NCBI RefSeq assembly: GCF_015240255.1
Contig: NZ_CP061205.1
Location: forward strand, 434,001-498,000
Direction of reading: 5' to 3'
DNA length: 64,000 nucleotides
Source: Kordiimonas pumila
Lineage (GTDB): Bacteria > Pseudomonadota > Alphaproteobacteria > Sphingomonadales > Kordiimonadaceae
Below, piece by piece: positions 16,557 through 25,137 of the stretch. Each line of letters begins with the position of its first letter. Position 1 is the first letter of the stretch. The notes beneath the pieces are model-generated. The model saw only the letters and a program-made list of their open reading frames with translations, did no database searches and was not told the DNA's origin. A program made the position numbers and the translations under genes.

Positions 16557-18752
16557 TTAAAAGCGCCAATCCAAACCAATACTATAGCTTCTTGGTGCAC
16601 CGTAATAGCTCGCATAATAGAGACTGTTGATGTATTTCTCGTTCGTCACATTACCAGCATTAGCGCGCAGGGTAAGATCTGGGGTGATATCCCAAGCGGC
16701 AAAAAGATCGAGTATAGCGTAGCTGCCCTGTTTGATTTCATATCCACTATAGCTATCAATATTGGATGTTTTGCTTTGCCAACGCCCATTAAAGCCCATG
16801 GAAACAGGTGTGCTAGGTATTTGCGTGCTTAGCGACAGATTTGCCGTGTGACGTGGTACCCAAGGATAGGTATCGCTGCCACTAGTGCCGTCCATGTCCA
16901 AGGTGGTCGCACCGAAAACGATCTCCGTATAATCACCCAGTTCACCAACTACTTCAAGTTCCCAGCCCTTGGATTTAATATCAACGCCAACGTAGTAAGC
17001 ATAAGCGCGATCAGGTAAGAACTGGAAACCGCCATAGGTCGCTAAATCTTGCTGCTTCGCGCTGAACCAAGCGAGAGTCGTCAGCAGGCGGCCGTCAAGA
17101 AGTTCTGCTTTTACACCGATCTCATAGTTCACACCCTTACTCGGGTCCAGGTACACTTCATTAATATCAGTTTCTTCTTGTGGCTGATAAATATCGGAGT
17201 AACTGGCATAGACCATGATATCATCAGTAATATGATAGGTTAAACCAGCGTACGGGCTGATTTTGGATTCTGTTTGATCAAAGGGCACGGCCTCGGCATT
17301 CACACCCACACGGTGATACTCCGCCCAGTTGAAGCCAAAAACGCCCACAAAACTATCTGTAAATGTCAACCTTGTGGCCGCGAAAAAGCGTTTTAAGTCC
17401 TGATCTAAAGTCGTATAAACTAGGGGGTCTCCCCAAACCGGTTCAGGAATCGCATCCCCTGCATATGGAAAAGCTGGCAGACCCGAGAAAAGCGGATTGC
17501 TGAAGTCGGTTGGGTTATACCAATCAGTGCGTTCGCTTTTGCCGATACCGCCACCAAACACAACCTCCTGCACGTGCCCAAACAGTTCAAATTCACCGTT
17601 TACTGTAAGGTCAAAGAGATGCATTTCAGTTTCGTATGGGCTCTTATAAGCCCACCCAAGGAGACCTTCGCCAGTTTCAGGATCGAGACCAGTAAGGGAG
17701 TAACCCATCATCAACTGTGAATCATGAGCATATTGGCGGTAGTTGTACGAGGCCTTTGCCTGCCAATTCGATCCTAGCTGATGTGTGTAATCGACAAAAA
17801 TGTTCTCGGTATTGGAATTCCAATATGTCCAATCTTGAGTTGTGGATGCATCGGTATCCCACTCAAGTTGAGTGCCGTCATTTGCCACGAAAGTAAGCTG
17901 ACCCCACATATTGCCGCTAGTGTCAGAATCCTGATTGGAATAGCCAATAGCTAGCACGCCGTTCTCGCCGATCTGGCCATCTACTACACCGTAAATAAAG
18001 GTGCGATCAGTTTCAAAATCGCGCAGGTGCGAGTCAGATTTTTCCTTGGCGACTACGACACGGCCTGCCCAGCTACCTGAGTCAGTAAAGGGCGTCGAAT
18101 AATCGGCTTCAATCCTTCGGTTACCCCATTTACCATAACTAACACCAATATGTCCTTGCGCTTCATTCGTCGGCCGTTTGCGGATATAGTTGATGGTGCC
18201 AGACGCATTACCCACGCCGGTCAGTAGGCCGTTCGCTCCACGAATAACCTCAATTCTTTCATAGCCGTATGAATCTACCGCATTTGTCAGCGTACCCCAT
18301 TCATTGGGCATACCAACACCATCGACCTGCGTACTTCTGATATCAAAACCACGAACAACAAATGTCGTTTGGTTGGTTGATGTCTCTTCTACTCTAACCC
18401 CGGTTGTCAGTCTAAGAGCTTCATTGATAGAATCAGCACCGAACTTTTGCATCATATCGGCGCTAATCACACTAATGGATTGCGGCGTTTCACTAATTTC
18501 CATATTCAGGTTGGTGGCGCCTTTACTGGTGCGATAGGCACGCTGAGCCACTACTGTGATGGTCTCCAGGTAATTAGATTGATCCTCAGGCTGATCGGCC
18601 TGCGCATTCACATTTGCCGAACCTAGCAGCATACCAGCTGCCGCCATAATGAAAGGGGTTCTATTCAAGATGGAGCATGAACGTAAGTGTTCAAGGTTTT
18701 TCTTGTATATCATGCTACACCTGTCCTCTAACAAGGTTTTCATAAAATTCAT
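16557..18752 (-). CDS. TonB-dependent siderophore-type receptor
   Basis: About 731 residues. The plug has the siderophore-receptor pattern: ETPQSISVISADMMQ, LRLTTGVRVEE, FVVRGFDIRSTQVDGVGMP, YERIEVIRGANGLLTGVGNASGTINYIRKRPT; the barrel ends in PRSYSIGLDWRF. It resembles FhuE/FpvA-type receptors and lacks an N-terminal sigma-signalling domain. GGAGGAG at 18761-18767 fits ATG 18752; the ATG at 18770 would place that site inside the gene. Signal peptide has an unusually long polar n-region before the hydrophobic segment ending NVNAQA. Iron-siderophore import is likely; no siderophore biosynthesis genes are near. Confidence 0.9.
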   Translation of the reverse strand: MNFMKTLLEDRCSMIYKKNLEHLRSCSILNRTPFIMAAAGMLLGSANVNAQADQPEDQSNYLETITVVAQRAYRTSKGATNLNMEISETPQSISVISADMMQKFGADSINEALRLTTGVRVEETSTNQTTFVVRGFDIRSTQVDGVGMPNEWGTLTNAVDSYGYERIEVIRGANGLLTGVGNASGTINYIRKRPTNEAQGHIGVSYGKWGNRRIEADYSTPFTDSGSWAGRVVVAKEKSDSHLRDFETDRTFIYGVVDGQIGENGVLAIGYSNQDSDTSGNMWGQLTFVANDGTQLEWDTDASTTQDWTYWNSNTENIFVDYTHQLGSNWQAKASYNYRQYAHDSQLMMGYSLTGLDPETGEGLLGWAYKSPYETEMHLFDLTVNGEFELFGHVQEVVFGGGIGKSERTDWYNPTDFSNPLFSGLPAFPYAGDAIPEPVWGDPLVYTTLDQDLKRFFAATRLTFTDSFVGVFGFNWAEYHRVGVNAEAVPFDQTESKISPYAGLTYHITDDIMVYASYSDIYQPQEETDINEVYLDPSKGVNYEIGVKAELLDGRLLTTLAWFSAKQQDLATYGGFQFLPDRAYAYYVGVDIKSKGWELEVVGELGDYTEIVFGATTLDMDGTSGSDTYPWVPRHTANLSLSTQIPSTPVSMGFNGRWQSKTSNIDSYSGYEIKQGSYAILDLFAAWDITPDLTLRANAGNVTNEKYINSLYYASYYGAPRSYSIGLDWRF

Positions 18753-19331
18753 TTTTTGTTTCTCCTCCATGATCTATTATTGGTAACGTTAAAACTCACC
18801 TTAGTGACTCATAAGCTATTAAAAGGCTTAGAGAAATTTACTGACCAGTGTACTTGTTACTCATAATGCGCTAAGCATTTACTCTTTATTTGTGTCCGCA
18901 TGATAGGCTGGTCAGCGCGCAGTGAAACCACCACACTGAGCAGCTGAGCAGCCAACTTGATCACATAGGAAGCAGCAGCAACTACAGAAGGCTCTACTAC
19001 CATTGGAACAAATATTCTCTCCCATTAACGATAAAATTAGGTACCACTCCCCATAGGCAACTCAAATTTCCCGACACCGTTTTCTATCCTGTCGTTGGCT
19101 ACATTCAGGGGTAAAACACCCTCACCGAATTAATCGGGAAACACTCTCCGGATCGAACATTGCAGTCGAGCTGAGCGCAGCCAATCTCCCCTCTGGCCGC
19201 ACATTTCTTATGCCCACTATCGTCAAACGCCCGGTCTTCTCTGAAAGAACGTGAATCCATCTTGCCTTCCTTAGGGGTTTCTTGAATTGAGACCATACAG
19301 TGATACTAATGGACAAACTTGCCCATAAAAA
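18753..19331. other. Long intergenic stretch without a supported gene
   Basis: Nearly 600 bases upstream of the siderophore receptor. Minus-strand frames between about 19095 and 19300 give protein-like text in two phases (one ends FDPESVSRLIR) but no full gene; a decayed remnant is possible. No Fur box was convincingly seen. Confidence 0.3.
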
Positions 19332-19365
19332 GGTACAGTTTTGGTTTAAAACAAATATGCGTACC
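19332..19365. repeat. 34-bp GGTAC...GTACC element, copy A
   Basis: Starts GGTACA, contains TTTTGGTTTA, ends GTACC; exactly the same length and layout as 22052-22085. Flanks also match (AAA before, TTATT after), giving roughly 45-50 bases of similarity. It lies 45 bases before a small plus-strand reading frame. Could be an operator (TetR-type sites often have GTAC cores) or the end of a small mobile element. Confidence 0.5.
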
Positions 19366-19410
19366 CTTATTTTTATAGTTACAGTTACAGGTGTTCGGCA
19401 GAGGTAAATA

Positions 19411-19560
19411 ATGAGCAAAACAGATAAGATCGCAGAAAGCGTTATTGTTGACGTGGAGGGCGCAATCATCCACCGCGCTCAGAAACTGCCGCTCATTCTA
19501 AAAATGGCAAAGGACTTTTGGCGTATCAAAAAATATTGGGATCACATCACCACAAAATAA
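19411..19560 (+). CDS. Small hypothetical protein, 49 residues
   Basis: ATG 19411 is preceded by GAGG at good spacing and reads 49 codons to TAA 19558-19560. The product is lysine-rich with a central hydrophobic stretch (LPLILKMAKDFW) and no known motif. It is the only plus-strand frame between two minus-strand genes and sits right behind element A, which could be its promoter/operator. Ends 18 bases from the stop of the convergent hydrolase. I do not recognise it; a chance reading frame is possible. Confidence 0.35.
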   Translation: MSKTDKIAESVIVDVEGAIIHRAQKLPLILKMAKDFWRIKKYWDHITTK

Positions 19561-19578
19561 TCCAACCCCAATAAAAAC

Positions 19579-21468
19579 CTACTTTATTACCGGCAAATTA
19601 ATGTATGAGGGCCTCTCACCTGAAACCACAATCTTTTGTGTCGCCTTTTTATAATCCCCCTCGCTAGCAAAGAATATAGTAGGCACAAACTTTTGTGGAT
19701 TTCGATCATAGAGAGGAAACCAGCTAGATTGCACCTGCACCATAAGCCTGTGTCCGGGCTTGAAAACATGGTTCACCTTCGGAAGCTCAAAGGTATAAGT
19801 AAGAGGTTTATCTGCTGTTAACGGACGCGCCTCAGATATAGTTTCCCGATAGCGACCTCGAAAAATTTCCATAGCAATTGGAAACTGATATCCTGCCATA
19901 TTATTATCAGAGGGCACTTCATCTGGATAAACATCAATGAGCTTCACAACCCAGTCACTGTCTGTGCCGCTGGTGGATGCGGTTAAGTTAACAACAGGCA
20001 CTCCCGCAACAGCTATCGCATCAGCAAGAACTTCTGAAGTAAAAGTGATTACATCTGGCCGAGTGGCTGCGTTACGTTGGTCTGTTGTGAGCCATGTGGT
20101 CCATTGGCTGTAATCCTCAAAGGTGATAGGTCGATCAATAAATGGAACCGGGTATGCGGGATCAGATATATAATCAACCGTCTTTTCAGCCCCAGATGCT
20201 GGCGTAAACTCAAGCGTCCTATCAGGCTTCATATATAGCTTTTTAACAGTTGATGTCTCTGGCCATGTGATATGCTGCTGCCATTCATTTGTGCCAGACT
20301 GGAATACAGTTACCGGGGCAATATGCGCGGCTTCTCCTTTCAAATGATATGCCAAAAAGGGGGCAAGTACATTCTTTTGCCACCATACAGATGTGTTGTG
20401 CCCCCATTTTATGTTCCCAAGGCTGCTGGCATCATCAGCCATGGACTGACCATGAGACCAAGGTCCCAATGACAAAAACACCATATCATTTGCGGTATCC
20501 TTCGGCTCAAGAGCCCGGTATACGGCATACCCACCATACAGGTCTTCCTGGTCCCAAAGTGAAGACACCAGCATCACAGGTACCTTCAAAGGTTCCTTCG
20601 CCAAAACCAGATCCATGGCCTGAGACTGCCAGAAATCATCATAGGCCTCATGGTCTGTAAGCTTTCGCCAAAACCCAGACTGCTCCATCCCATAACGATT
20701 TGCCATCGCTTTAAGGGACCCTTCACGCAAAAAGGCCTCATAACGCTCAGGCGTACTCCAAACAAAACTGCTGTCACCTCCTCTGGAGGCACTACTGCTA
20801 TATATAGAACTGATAGTCATTTGTCTGAAGGCGCCATTGTGAAACCAGTCATCACCCCTCCAGCCATCAACCATCGGATCAACCGGAACGGCTACTTTTA
20901 AAGCGGGATGTGGATTCACAAGCGCCATCAGCGCCTCAAACCCGTTATACGACATTCCCATGATACCAACGTTTCCATTTGTTTCAGGAATGTTCTTAAT
21001 CAACCACTCTATAGTGTCATAAGCATCGGTGGATTCGTCTACATCCGTTGAATTATAAGGATTACTGACTAGGGGTCTGTTCATAACAAACGAACCATCA
21101 GAGCCGTTCGTACCACGGATATCCTGAATAACCCGGATATAACCACCATCAACTATCAAGTCTGCAACATTGCCAAACCCGTGCAAAATAGCACGCATAT
21201 CTCCACTGGTCGCATAACTTGTCATCGCCTCCGCACTATAGGGCGTGCGGGTTAGGAGTATAGGCGAATTCATAGCGCCCTTAGGCACTATAATCACAGT
21301 GTGCAAAGTCACACCATCACGCATTTCAATGTCAACAATGCGCCGCTCGTAATTCCACCCTTCCGTAGAAACCACATGTGTTTCTGGCCGCTCATCATAT
21401 GATGGGTCATCGGCAGAAACTAGTCTCAGTGAACTAAAAACAACCAAGGTAAAAAGCAAAATACGCAT
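19579..21468 (-). CDS. Secreted CocE/NonD-family (X-Pro dipeptidyl-peptidase-like) serine hydrolase
   Basis: About 629 residues. A clear signal peptide (hydrophobic to LVSA, then acidic DDPS) indicates export. The N-terminal alpha/beta hydrolase domain has RDGVTLHTVIIVPKG and the nucleophile Ser at about residue 173 in GIMGMSYNGFEAL; a His follows in LGPWSHGQS. The C-terminal jelly-roll (about residues 430-625, with LPKVNHVFKPGHRLMVQVQSSWFP) is typical of S15 / cocaine-esterase relatives. GAGG six bases before ATG 21468 favours it over the ATG at 21480. Likely cleaves peptides, esters or beta-lactam-like amides outside the cytoplasm. A perfect inverted repeat lies in its leader. Confidence 0.88.
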   Translation of the reverse strand: MRILLFTLVVFSSLRLVSADDPSYDERPETHVVSTEGWNYERRIVDIEMRDGVTLHTVIIVPKGAMNSPILLTRTPYSAEAMTSYATSGDMRAILHGFGNVADLIVDGGYIRVIQDIRGTNGSDGSFVMNRPLVSNPYNSTDVDESTDAYDTIEWLIKNIPETNGNVGIMGMSYNGFEALMALVNPHPALKVAVPVDPMVDGWRGDDWFHNGAFRQMTISSIYSSSASRGGDSSFVWSTPERYEAFLREGSLKAMANRYGMEQSGFWRKLTDHEAYDDFWQSQAMDLVLAKEPLKVPVMLVSSLWDQEDLYGGYAVYRALEPKDTANDMVFLSLGPWSHGQSMADDASSLGNIKWGHNTSVWWQKNVLAPFLAYHLKGEAAHIAPVTVFQSGTNEWQQHITWPETSTVKKLYMKPDRTLEFTPASGAEKTVDYISDPAYPVPFIDRPITFEDYSQWTTWLTTDQRNAATRPDVITFTSEVLADAIAVAGVPVVNLTASTSGTDSDWVVKLIDVYPDEVPSDNNMAGYQFPIAMEIFRGRYRETISEARPLTADKPLTYTFELPKVNHVFKPGHRLMVQVQSSWFPLYDRNPQKFVPTIFFASEGDYKKATQKIVVSGERPSYINLPVIK

Positions 21469-21489
21469 GTAGTTCCTCATTCATTACAA

Positions 21490-21515
21490 GGTCAATTCAA
21501 GTTATTGAATTGACC
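21490..21515. repeat. Perfect 11-bp inverted repeat in the hydrolase leader
   Basis: GGTCAATTCAA (21490-21500), GTTA, TTGAATTGACC (21505-21515). It sits 22-47 bases before the hydrolase ATG. As RNA it forms a hairpin near the ribosome site; as DNA it is a good dimeric-repressor site. No regulator gene is adjacent. Confidence 0.5.
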
Positions 21516-21547
21516 CAAATACTTTATCTACTGATGAGACGTAAGAC

Positions 21548-22051
21548 CTAGTCAATCAACGCACTTGGATGCTCTTCTCTCCACTTACCCAGACGTGCCA
21601 AGCATTCTTGTGCTGATACGGGGCCTACTGTTTTCGAATCTGTATGAGACAAAACATTTTTACGAATATTGACAAAATAAGCTGGGTTAGGCGGAAGATT
21701 TAGGCCCTCCCGCTTTTGCTACCTCATCCGCAAGTGCTATTTCACACATGAATGCTCCATGCCTACCGGGGGCCAACTTGAAAGTTTCAAACCAAGTTAC
21801 CGGCCATTCGCTAACTTCATCAGCTTGAGAAGTCATCGGTGAAGATACAGTAACACGGGCTGTTTTTTCCTGCATATCCCCCGCTGAAGACGTAATGAAA
21901 ACACTATATTCTCCTGACGGCAAACCAGCAAAAGGCGTGTGCCACTTGAAGACGACGTTACCCTCCGCGTGCAGCCCTGAGATTCCAAGCTAATCGTTAC
22001 TGTTATACCAGAAACAGGTGATATGCTATTCAATGACCCGCAAACAGGAAA
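21548..22051 (-). pseudogene. Decayed gene remnant, family unknown
   Basis: Protein-like text continues through three phases on the minus strand. One part reads GNVVFKWHTPFAGLPSGEYSVFI and runs on to FKLAPGRHGAFMCEIALADEV, then stops. Shifting phase around 21700, near a GGGAGGG run, continues it as NLPPNPAYFVNIRKNVLSH and on to REEHPSALID with stop TAG at 21548-21550. A second shift near 21990 joins it to an upstream beta-rich piece. Two frameshifts and no start mark it as broken. The middle looks like a beta-sandwich domain. I do not recognise the family. Confidence 0.5.
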
Positions 22052-22085
22052 GGTACACTTTTGGTTTATATTTTTGCTTTGTACC
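22052..22085. repeat. 34-bp GGTAC...GTACC element, copy B
   Basis: Same orientation and spacing as the element at 19332-19365: GGTACA, TTTTGGTTTA, twelve variable bases, GTACC, then TTATT. It borders the decayed gene remnant. The pair brackets 2.7 kb containing the secreted hydrolase and the remnant. Confidence 0.5.
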
Positions 22086-22341
22086 TTATTCATATTAGGA
22101 ACAGTTTATTGAGAGAGCTTCATCTTTTACGTAAGGGGTGGCTATTCAATATCCAATTATAAGATACTAAGCTGAGATTTAAAATTTCACCCCACCGTTT
22201 TGCAAAAAACTTAGCCTTTTGAAAATTACTATAATTTATCTTATTGCACATCAAATATTTATAATACACCTGTACATTTGATGACAGAGGGGCACCACTG
22301 TGTATTTGACTTGCTGCTGCCGGCCCTCCTATAAAAACAAT

Positions 22342-22692
22342 ATGAAAATATTTGATGGAATCATATCAGACCGTGGGTCAAAATATGCGGTGTCTGGCGG
22401 GCCGTGCAGCAGTGCGGACGAAGCAAAAGCCCTTATAAAGAACCTCTGCAAACAAAAGAAGTTTGCAAAAGCCACCCACAACAGCTGGGCGTTTGTAGGC
22501 CGTGAAGGCCCCGTGAAAAATGATGACGGTGAAAGCGGCGCAGGCATGGTGATCGTGCGCATGCTAGAGCGCGAGACCTTGCATAACCATATTGTGGTGG
22601 TTACTCGCTGGTACGGCGGCAAGCACCTAGGGGGCGACCGGTTTCGCCATGTGCAAGATGCGGTCCGGCATTATCTGGATAACGCATTTTAG
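22342..22692 (+). CDS. IMPACT-family (YigZ/UPF0029) protein
   Basis: About 116 residues of the IMPACT/UPF0029 domain. Diagnostic text: THNSWAF, DDGESGAGM and TRWYGGKHLGGDRFRHV. Eukaryotic IMPACT regulates Gcn1/Gcn2; bacterial YigZ-type proteins bind nucleic acid or ribosomes and their job is unclear. This one is the short single-domain form without the C-terminal DUF1949. MKIFDGIISDRGSKY at 22342 looks like the domain's natural start, yet GTG 22300 has a better ribosome site (AGAGGGG), so 14 extra residues are possible. Stands alone between minus-strand genes. Confidence 0.82.
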   Translation: MKIFDGIISDRGSKYAVSGGPCSSADEAKALIKNLCKQKKFAKATHNSWAFVGREGPVKNDDGESGAGMVIVRMLERETLHNHIVVVTRWYGGKHLGGDRFRHVQDAVRHYLDNAF

Positions 22693-22738
22693 CAAACCAC
22701 AGGCCATGCCGTGCGCCTGCCCCCCAGGCTGGGCGTAG

Positions 22739-23272
22739 TTAGTGTTTCCACTCTTCTGTTAAAAACACTGCTTTTTCATCTTCAAAAGACACTTCATATT
22801 TTGCCTCTGTGCCCTCTGTATCACGGGTGAAAAATTCATAAATGATCATGCCGTTATCCTGATCACTTTCAATAATACGCGCTGGCGCAATACCGGGCAC
22901 CTTATGTGTTAACACTTCCTGCACACTATGAGGCACTGTTTTCCACGCAATATCACGCTGAATTTCAACCACCGCCCAGATGCCATCCTCTAAAACCAGA
23001 TCCAGCTCAATTTCATTGCCGCTGGCATCTGTTCCCTCAATATCAAAATATTGGTTATTGTTGCGTATTTCCTTTTCAGCCTCTTCAACTTTCAATTCGG
23101 GCCTTTTGGCTTTTACCGCTGCCAAAACAGCGGCAGGCACCTCAGATACCGGAACAGCGACCTTTTTGTTCAGCGTGGTGCCAACTTGCATTTCCTCACC
23201 AACAGATGCAGCAGTGAAGGCAGGCACAGCAAAAAGCAAGAGTGTGACGGCTGACAGCTTATATGAAAACAT
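22739..23272 (-). CDS. Secreted PepSY-like protein
   Basis: About 177 residues. N-terminal signal peptide (MFSYKLSAVTLLLFAVPAFTAAS). The rest shows two tandem PepSY-like units: VPAAVLAAVKAKRPELKVEEAEKE with YFDIEGTD, then VPHSVQEVLTHKVPGIAPARIIESDQD with YEFFTRD. Such domains are periplasmic and often inhibit proteases or respond to envelope or metal stress. The frame extends to 23341, but AAAGG before ATG 23272 and the signal peptide set the start. Function beyond periplasmic binding is unknown. Confidence 0.7.
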   Translation of the reverse strand: MFSYKLSAVTLLLFAVPAFTAASVGEEMQVGTTLNKKVAVPVSEVPAAVLAAVKAKRPELKVEEAEKEIRNNNQYFDIEGTDASGNEIELDLVLEDGIWAVVEIQRDIAWKTVPHSVQEVLTHKVPGIAPARIIESDQDNGMIIYEFFTRDTEGTEAKYEVSFEDEKAVFLTEEWKH

Positions 23273-23408
23273 TATCGTACCTTTCCGGTAATTTGAATCG
23301 ATAACAAAGATGAATGGTGGCTTACACAGGGGAAATGTCAACCCAATACAATGAAGGCACGATCACAATACAGCGAGGCGAGCAGTGCGCCCAGCACAAA
23401 TCACCTAA

Positions 23409-25110
23409 TTATCTTAGCGCCTTAAAACGCTGGGCGATAAGCTCTAGCGTTGCAATGCGCGAGGCAATAAGTCTGTCATTTAGTTTATCAAGCTGAAAAT
23501 AGGCCTGCATATAAGGAAATGTCTGATCCTTTATTAGATATAGATCGCGCCCTAAAAGAGCATTAATCCCCACAGGTTTTTTAATCCTGCGCCGAATGGC
23601 TGGGATCAGCCGCCGAAGCCACAAGGGGCGATAATAGCTTTCCAGTACACGCATCTTGTATTTCAAAGAAGGCTCTTCATCAAAACTGTGCCCATATTCA
23701 CCCGGAATACTAGCCAGAAGCGGGTTTAAAAGTGCATTCATTTTTGCCTCAAGCCGACCAAATTGTCGGTATCTATACGCCAGTGGCAGACTGGCGGCTA
23801 CGACCTCAGGTTCCATAAAAGGGTAGAGCGTTTTTACAAATCGGTGATTAACCATAATGTCACGCGCTTTTTCATGGGTTAACCGTACATTTATATAAAC
23901 TCGGTCTATGTCTTGCCGAGATAACGTATCCCCTACGCAGCCCATAAGGGCTAAAAAGGTTTTTCGGGCGCTTTGCCTATATACCCCCAGATTAAAACCT
24001 TGTGACACAGCACCCGTATCCACTCTGGCATATGTGGCCGCCAGAAAGGCATCTACGCTTACAGGCTTGTTTGGGTATAGGAAAAAGTGCCTATAAATTT
24101 CGCCGCCACTGCCATTTGCCATAAAAGACATGGCTGTACTTCGGTTTTTCCTGTCTAGTAAATCAACTGCAGTCGGGAAAAGGCCTTCATCTTGTGTAGC
24201 ATCAAAATAAAAAATGAGGTCATCCGCAGTTGGGAGCTCAGCTTCAGTAATATTTATCTTCTGCTTATCAATATGTCTTAACGGCATGACCCCTGCTTGA
24301 GCCACGGCCTTTGCCGAAGTAACATCTGGGTCAGTATCTTGCCCGTAAACAAACAGGTCTGGCACCCTGTTCTCTGATAAAAAACCAGCCAGAAAGCGAG
24401 GATGATATTTTCCCGACACAACCACTATACTTTTTCATTATTCTCTTGAAAGCTACCACCTGCCCTTTAGCAGCAGTTTCAAGATCAGATAGTGGATCGT
24501 CCTGCGGGCACCGTCCCAAAGGCACAGAATGCTGTATATTCTGTATAGCCAATTCCGCTGTCAGTTCGAACCCTTTGCCGGGCATGGCGGCCATCACTTC
24601 CTGAAACGGCGTATTAGTACCTAGTGCATGGCCGTTAAAAACATATTCATAAAGACCCTGCGCATGAAATGACAGTGACGGCGCACATAATAAGGTCTCT
24701 AAAAAACCAGCAGAGATAAAACTACCATCCTGGCTGCCATATAATTTCCAAACGCCAAGCCGATCATTTAACACAAAACAATGCCCAGCTTTTTCAATAA
24801 CTAGCGCAAAATGGCCATTCGTACCAGAAAGGTCAATGGCTGTTGGGTCAAACTGCTTATAAAACAACTCGAGAGCTTCTCTGCCCTCACTATCACCGTA
24901 TAAAAACGTGCCGGCCACTGCAGCAAAGCCACCAGTTGGCTCTTTATGGAGAGCACATGTTTCAGGACGTAGAGCCGACCATAAAAACAGCTGAAAACCG
25001 GGGCGTGACGAAATATCTAACGTCTCAGAATAAACCGCCCTTTGTCCAATATACTGGCGAAGGGCTCCTTCAGTGTCAGGCTGTTTGCGAAAGACCACAA
25101 AAGACGACAT
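23409..25110 (-). pseudogene. Asparagine-synthase-like gene split by a frameshift
   Basis: The first part (25110 to about 24430) is the N-terminal glutaminase-like half: FALVIEKAGHCFVLNDRLGVWKLYGS is typical. The second (about 24425 to 23409) is the synthetase-like half, starting VVSGKYHPRFLAGFL. The phase changes at a run of five A's on the coding strand (24431-24435); losing one A would give one protein of about 566 residues. Catalysis is doubtful in any case: no Cys at position 2, and the ATP-PPi motif SGGxDS is replaced by SGKYHPR. Sequencing error, real mutation and slippage are all possible. Follows the beta-helix gene by 27 bases. Confidence 0.75.
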
Positions 25111-25137
25111 ATATAGCCTTACCTACTGAAACTTTAT

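Noticed and set aside
19105-19469. Overlapping minus-strand frames in the gap upstream of the siderophore receptor
   Set aside because: They cross element A and give no consistent domain; at most a remnant, not supported as a gene.
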